Shown: positions 59,036 through 64,000 of the stretch, piece by piece | Layout of the letters: every line of letters starts with the position of its first letter | How positions within the stretch are numbered: the first letter of the stretch is position 1 | NCBI RefSeq assembly: GCF_964355755.1 | Contig: NC_092675.1 | Coordinates: forward strand, 16,381,312 to 16,445,311 | From: Antedon mediterranea | Taxonomy: Eukaryota; Echinodermata; Crinoidea; Comatulida; Antedonidae | Direction of reading: 5' to 3' | DNA length: 64,000 nucleotides | The notes under the pieces: model-generated | Databases searched by the model: none | What the model was told of the DNA's origin: nothing | The model's input: the letters and a program-made list of their open reading frames with translations, nothing else | Made by a program: the position numbers and the translations under genes

Positions 59036-59140
59036 TAGGTTATATGCATGATATGCATATAACCTCTTGATTCTGTCAAAATCTTTATTAGGTTATATGC
59101 ATTAGCATGCATATAACCTCTTGATTCTGTCAAAATCTTT
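59036..59140. repeat. 53-bp palindromic direct repeat, two copies
   Basis: Two adjacent copies of about 52-53 bp each contain the palindrome AGGTTATATGCAT...ATGCATATAACCT followed by CTTGATTCTGTCAAAATCTT. They form the spacer side of the forward array, adjoining unit II. Confidence 0.8.
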
Positions 59141-59150
59141 GTTTATTTAT

Positions 59151-60553
59151 TCTTTCCTTAGCACTATTTTGTCCGTGAATTATCTTGATATCAGTTTCAT
59201 CTATCTAAGTCAATTTTTCAGAGTATATTCCTTATGGCCAGGAATCGATGTGGTTATGTTTTCATGGTGCGCAATCAAACATTACGCGGTCTACGCACGA
59301 TTTAATGAAATCACGTTTGTAATCATATCTTCACAAGCATGAATCATTTTTAAACTAAATTTGGTACTCATAAATTTCAGGTCATATTTCATGATATGGC
59401 AATACAATTACGTGTGTAGCGCATATAACGCATGCGTACGCGCGCTTAAAATGTTCAAAATTGTCAGAATTTATTTTCGATGAAATTAGAGTACGTTTCA
59501 GGCAATTTTAAGCGTTTAAAAAATTACCATGAGTGCGCAGATTTTTGCACGCGGACTGCGCGTCATACGTTGATACGCACTTTTTTGTCCAATTACTGTT
59601 GTATAACCTTTCTTTAATAATATCATCATATTGTATTCACTTTTCAACGCGAAACAGCGTTATGCGAGCACGTCAAAAGTGACAGGCTACGCACGTGTAA
59701 GTTAACAAAATGGTAAAAATATGCTAAATTTTAAAATTAATATATATCGTTAGAATGCTCGGGAACACTAATTTTTTATTTCATTTTCTTGAAGTGTATG
59801 TATCATATGTATGATTTATTATGAAAGTAAGAGAAAAAAAGTTGATTAAGTCATCATTAATGGCATATTAAATTTAAAAAAATTAATTTTGACAATCAAA
59901 CAAATTATAACATTTTCTTAGGCCGAATTAACAAACTTAACATTAACTTTCTTCCTTAAGAAGTTCATATATTAAAGTTAAAAGTATATAGTTTGATAGT
60001 GCATCATTTTTTTAAATTTTTAAAGATGTCATCATAGTAAAAAATTATAATTTATTGCGGTATGTAATAATCTATCTGCACCAAAGTGGTTACTGCATAG
60101 TAAATACACGGAGGAATCTTTCCATAAATTTTAGTTAGTTGTGTATGGCTCGATGGTCTGGGCTCGTGTCTATGGCATTCAAGGTACCGAGATCGAGTCT
60201 CACCTTGGGAAACGAAATAAGATTTTATTTTATTATCCGTATTGTTTGTTCAAATTTATTTCTTAGTGTATAGATTATACACATGATTTATAATGAAATC
60301 TAGATAAAAATTAACTTATGTCTTTATTATTATGTAACAACAAATGTGGTTTATGACATTATACGCATATGGATCTTTGATCGGATTGTGATACCGGCTA
60401 TGGTGTTCGCGTTAGCAAGGTCCTATCATATATTATAAATAACTAAAGATTCTGAGAAAATCAATCAATCAATATATTTTTTAAAAATCAATTATCTTTA
60501 TTTAGATCAATGCATATAACCTATAATTCGTCATAGTGACGAATTAAATCTAG
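59151..60553 (+). mobile_element. Helitron-like 1.4-kb repeat, unit II
   Basis: It starts TCTTTCCTTAGCACTATTTT and ends with the palindrome AATTCGTCATAGTGACGAATT, AAAT, CTAG, then T. It contains the tRNA-like A/B-box pair near 60146-60200 (B box GATCGAGTC). Length 1403 bp. It differs from units III and IV by scattered substitutions. Confidence 0.75.
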
Positions 60554-60554
60554 T

Positions 60555-60589
<35 letters not shown>

Positions 60590-60590
60590 T
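60554..60590 (+). repeat. TTTA microsatellite between units II and III
   Basis: About nine copies of TTTA separate the CTAG end of unit II from the TC start of unit III. The corresponding junction between units III and IV has only about two. Confidence 0.9.
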
Positions 60591-61996
60591 TCTTTCCTTA
60601 GCACTATTTGTCCGTGAATTATCTTGGCATCAGTTTCATCTATCTAAGTCAATTTTTCAGAGTATATTCCTTATGGCCAGGAATCGATGTGGTTATGTTT
60701 TCACGATGCGCAATCAAAAATTACGCGGTCTACGCGCAATTTAACGAAATCACGTTTGTAATCATATCTTCACAAACATGAATCACTTTTAAACAAAATT
60801 TGGTACTCATAAATTTCAGGTCATATTTCATCATATGGCAATACAATTACGTGCGTAGCGCATATAACGCATGCGTACGCGCGCTTAAAATGTTCAAAAT
60901 TGTCAGAATTTATTTTCGATGAAATTAGAGTACGTTTCAGGCAATTTTAAGCGTTTAAAAAATTGCCATGAGTGCGCAGATTTTTGCACGCGCACTGCGC
61001 GTCAAACGTTAATGCGCACTGTTTGTGTCCGATTACTGTTGTATAACCTTTCTTTAATAATATCATCATATTTTATTCACTTTTCAACGCGAAACAGCGT
61101 TATACGAGCACGTCAAAAGTGACGGGCTACGCACGTGTAAGTTAACAAAATGGTGAAAATATGCTAAATTTTAAAATTAATATATATCGTTAGAATGCTC
61201 GGGAACACCTATTTTTTATTTAATTTTCTTGAAGTGTATGTATCATATGTATGATTTATTATGAAATTTGAAGAACAAAAGTTGATTAAGTCATCATTAA
61301 TGGCATATTAAATTTAACAAAATTAATTTCGACAATCAAACAAATTATAACATTTTCTTTGGCCAAAATAACAAACTTAACGTTAACTTTCTTCCTTAAG
61401 AAGTTTATATATTAAAGTTAAAAGTATATAGTTTGACAGTGCATCATTTTTTTTAATTTTTAAAGATGTCATCATAGTAAAACATTATAATTCATTGCGG
61501 TATGTAATAATCTATCTGCACCAAAGTGGTTACTGCATAGTAAATACACGGAGGAATCTTTCCATAACTTTTAGTCAGTTGTGTATGGCTCGGTGGTCTT
61601 TGCTCGTGTCTATAGCATTCAAGTACCGAGATCGAGTCTCACCTTGGGAAACGAAACAAAATAAGTTTTTTTTTATTATCCGTATTGTTTGTTCAAATTT
61701 ATTTCTTAGTGTATAGATTATACACATGATTTATAATGAAATCTAGATAAAAATTAACTTATGTCTTTATTATTATGTAACAACAAATGTGGTTTATGAC
61801 ATTATACGCATATGGATCTTTGATCGGATTGTGATACCGGCTATGGTGTTCGCGTTAGCAAGGTCCTATCATATATTATAAATAATTAAAGATTCTGAGA
61901 AAATCAATCAATCAATATATATTTTAAAAATCAATTATCTTTATTTAAATCAATGCATATAACCTATAATTCGTCATAGTGACGAATTAAATCTAG
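60591..61996 (+). mobile_element. Helitron-like 1.4-kb repeat, unit III
   Basis: The same start and end as unit II, length 1406 bp. The A box TGGCTCGGTGG is at 61586-61596 and the B box GATCGAGTC at 61630-61638. The hairpin and CTAG end lie at 61966-61996. The 67- and 73-codon frames inside are repeats of those in unit I. Confidence 0.75.
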
Positions 61997-62005
61997 TTTA
62001 TTTAT

Positions 62006-63412
62006 TCTTTCCTTAGCACTATTTTGTCCGTGAATTATCTTGATATCAGTTTCATCTATCTAAGTCAATTTTTCAGAGTATATTCCTTATGGCCAGGAAT
62101 CGATGTGGTTATATTTTCACGATGCGTAATCAAAAATTACGCGGTCTACGCGCGATTTTACGAAATCACGTTTGTAATCATATCTTCACAAGCATGAATC
62201 ACAATTAAACAAAATTTGGTACTCATAAATTTCAGGTCATATTTCATCATATGGCAATACAATTACGTGCGTAGCGCATATAACGCTTGCGTACGCGCGC
62301 TTAAAATGTTCAAAATTGTCAAAATTTATTTTCGATGAAATTAGAGTACGTTTCAGGCAATTTTAAGCGTTTAAAAAATTGCCATGAGTGCGCAGATTTT
62401 TGCACGCGCACTGCGCGTTATACGTTAATGCGCACTCTTTTTGTCCGATTTCGGTTGTACAACCTTTCTTTAATAATATCATATTTTATTCACTTTTCAA
62501 CGCGTAATTGCCTTATACGAGCACGTCAAAAGTGACAGGCTACGCACGTGTAAGTTAACAAAATGGTGAAAATATGCTAAATTTTAAAATTAATATAGAT
62601 CGTCAGAATGCTCGGGAACACATATTTTTTATTTAATTTTCTTGAAGTGTATGTATCTTATGTATGATTTATTATTAAACTAAGGGAACAAAAGTTGATT
62701 AAGCCATAATTAATTGCATATTAAATTAAAAAAAATTCATTTCGACAATCAAACAAATTATGACATTTTCTTAGGCCAAAATAACAAACTTAACATTAAC
62801 TTTCTTCCTTCAAAAGTTCATATATTAAAGTTAAAAGTATATAGTTTGACAGTGCATCATTTTTGTACATTTTTAGAGATGTCATCATAGTAAAAAATTA
62901 TAATTCATTGCGGTATGTAATAATCTATCTGCACCAAAGTGGTTACTGCATAGTAAATACACGGAGGAATTTTTCTACAATTTTTAGTCAGTTGTGTATG
63001 GCTCGGTGGTGTGTGCTCGTGTCTATGGCACTCAAGGTACCGAGATCGAGTCTCACCTTGGGAAACGAAATAAATTTTTTTTTTTTATTATCCGTATTGT
63101 TTGTTCAAATTTATTTCTTAGTGTATATATTATACACATGATTTATAATGAAATCTAGATAAAAAATAACTTATGTCTTTATTATTATGTAACAGCAAAT
63201 GTGGTTTATGACATTATACGCAGAGGGATCTTTGATCGGATTGTGATACCGGCTATTGTATTCGCGTTAGCAAGGTCCTATCATATATTATATATTATTT
63301 AAAGAATCTGAGAAAATCAATGAATCAAAATATCTTTTAAAAATAAATTATCTTTATTTTAATTATCAATGCATATAACCTATAATTCGTCATAGTGACG
63401 AATTAAATCTAG
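62006..63412 (+). mobile_element. Helitron-like 1.4-kb repeat, unit IV
   Basis: Length 1407 bp with the same TC start. The 21-base hairpin AATTCGTCATAGTGACGAATT is at 63384-63404 and CTAG at 63409-63412, followed by T. The tRNA-like head (TGGCTCGGTGG near 62999, GATCGAGTC near 63044) is retained. It is the most diverged unit. Confidence 0.75.
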
Positions 63413-64000
63413 TTGTAATTTTTAACATCTTGACGGTTTCAAAATGAAATGCAAAAGTAGAAATTTCAGAATGAAATTATCTCAGCAACAACATATTAAC
63501 GTGTAGAAGAAATTGGAATACGTGAAATATTGATGCGCGCTCTTTTAAATGTAATGAAATATAACGCAAAAGATGAAAATACGACTTTTTGTATTTAACT
63601 GGCCATATGATAACGTCACAACATTCGATTGGCAAAATTTTCACATGATTTTGTATCTACTATACAATAGCTTCCTGAAAACGTTTTAATCGTGATTATC
63701 ACATTTTATTCTTACGAGCTATAACAGATTAAAATTTACTGTAAAGATGAAATTAATGACCAATGTAATTTAAATTTTTAGGCATCATGACGTTAAAAAA
63801 ATTAAAATATTTTTAATTCATGCAAAAGATAGTTGATTGACCTAGAATATATTAAAATCGGGGTGAAAATGGACAACGAATAAGTGGAGATGCGCTCTAT
63901 TAAATGTGATGAGCTATGACGAAAGAGACAAAAATCCTATATTTTATATTCGCGTGGCCATACGATGACGTCACAATGTCCAGTTAGCCATATTAATGCA
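63413..64000 (+). repeat. two diverged copies of a ~355-bp repeat
   Basis: About 63525-63640 and 63885-63995 share GATGCGCGCTCTTTTAAATG-like starts, ATGANATATGACG, CGTGGCCATANGATGACGTC and CACAA...TC in the same order. The window ends inside the second copy, so its length is not known. No coding sequence was recognised. Confidence 0.6.

Noticed and set aside
58283-63141. Small open frames of 66-92 codons repeated in the 1.4-kb units
   Set aside because: They recur because the units are copies. One of them runs over the tRNA-like segment, and none shows a domain or consistent conservation of frame.

Overview
This window is eukaryotic and animal. It contains long introns with GT-AG boundaries, dispersed transposon relics and SINEs, high AT content, and frequent short GGCCTA/CCTAGG-type palindromes. 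Gene content and repeat types suit an invertebrate, possibly a marine deuterostome such as an echinoderm. That placement is an inference; no species can be read from the sequence alone. The gene models below were assembled by hand from splice sites, codon phase and protein-family conservation.

Layout. (1) 1-8735: no coding sequence I can support. It holds two RFX X-box-like palindromes, a 177-bp hairpin MITE, a 327-bp tandem duplication split by a 2.06-kb terminal-inverted-repeat (TIR) transposon, and a 1.5-kb pogo/Tigger-like element. (2) 8750-20875 (+): complete RFX1/2/3-type transcription factor, 13 coding exons, 722 codons. One intron splits the DNA-binding domain and uses a GC donor; another carries an antisense decayed LINE. 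(3) 23975-29005 (-): complete hydroxypyruvate isomerase (HYI), 8 exons, 269 codons, convergent with RFX. (4) 29006-29471: a 466-bp divergent intergenic region with CCAAT boxes and a CHR-like site, shared by HYI and DEPDC1. (5) 29472-41954 (+): complete DEPDC1-type gene (DEP plus RhoGAP-like), 11 coding exons, 1084 codons. Its last intron holds 14 copies of a 51-bp minisatellite. (6) 43362-48754 (-): 12-exon, 637-codon ankyrin-repeat protein that I cannot name. (7) 48755-55670: intergenic, with a SINE and a MITE. (8) 55671-57326 (-): 3' part of a membrane-anchored protein with repeated antistasin-like cysteine modules; its last module exon has a triplicated splice acceptor. (9) 57430-63412: four ~1.4-kb repeat units (one inverted, three head-to-tail). 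Each has a Helitron-like 3' end (hairpin then CTAG|T) and an internal tRNA-like Pol III A/B-box pair. (10) 63413-64000: two diverged copies of another repeat.

The genes do not form a pathway. The one regulatory relationship suggested by position is the HYI/DEPDC1 divergent pair. The most unusual material is structural: the Helitron-like array with embedded tRNA-like heads, the homogeneous minisatellite, the triplicated acceptor, and several transposon insertions whose target-site duplications can be read directly.
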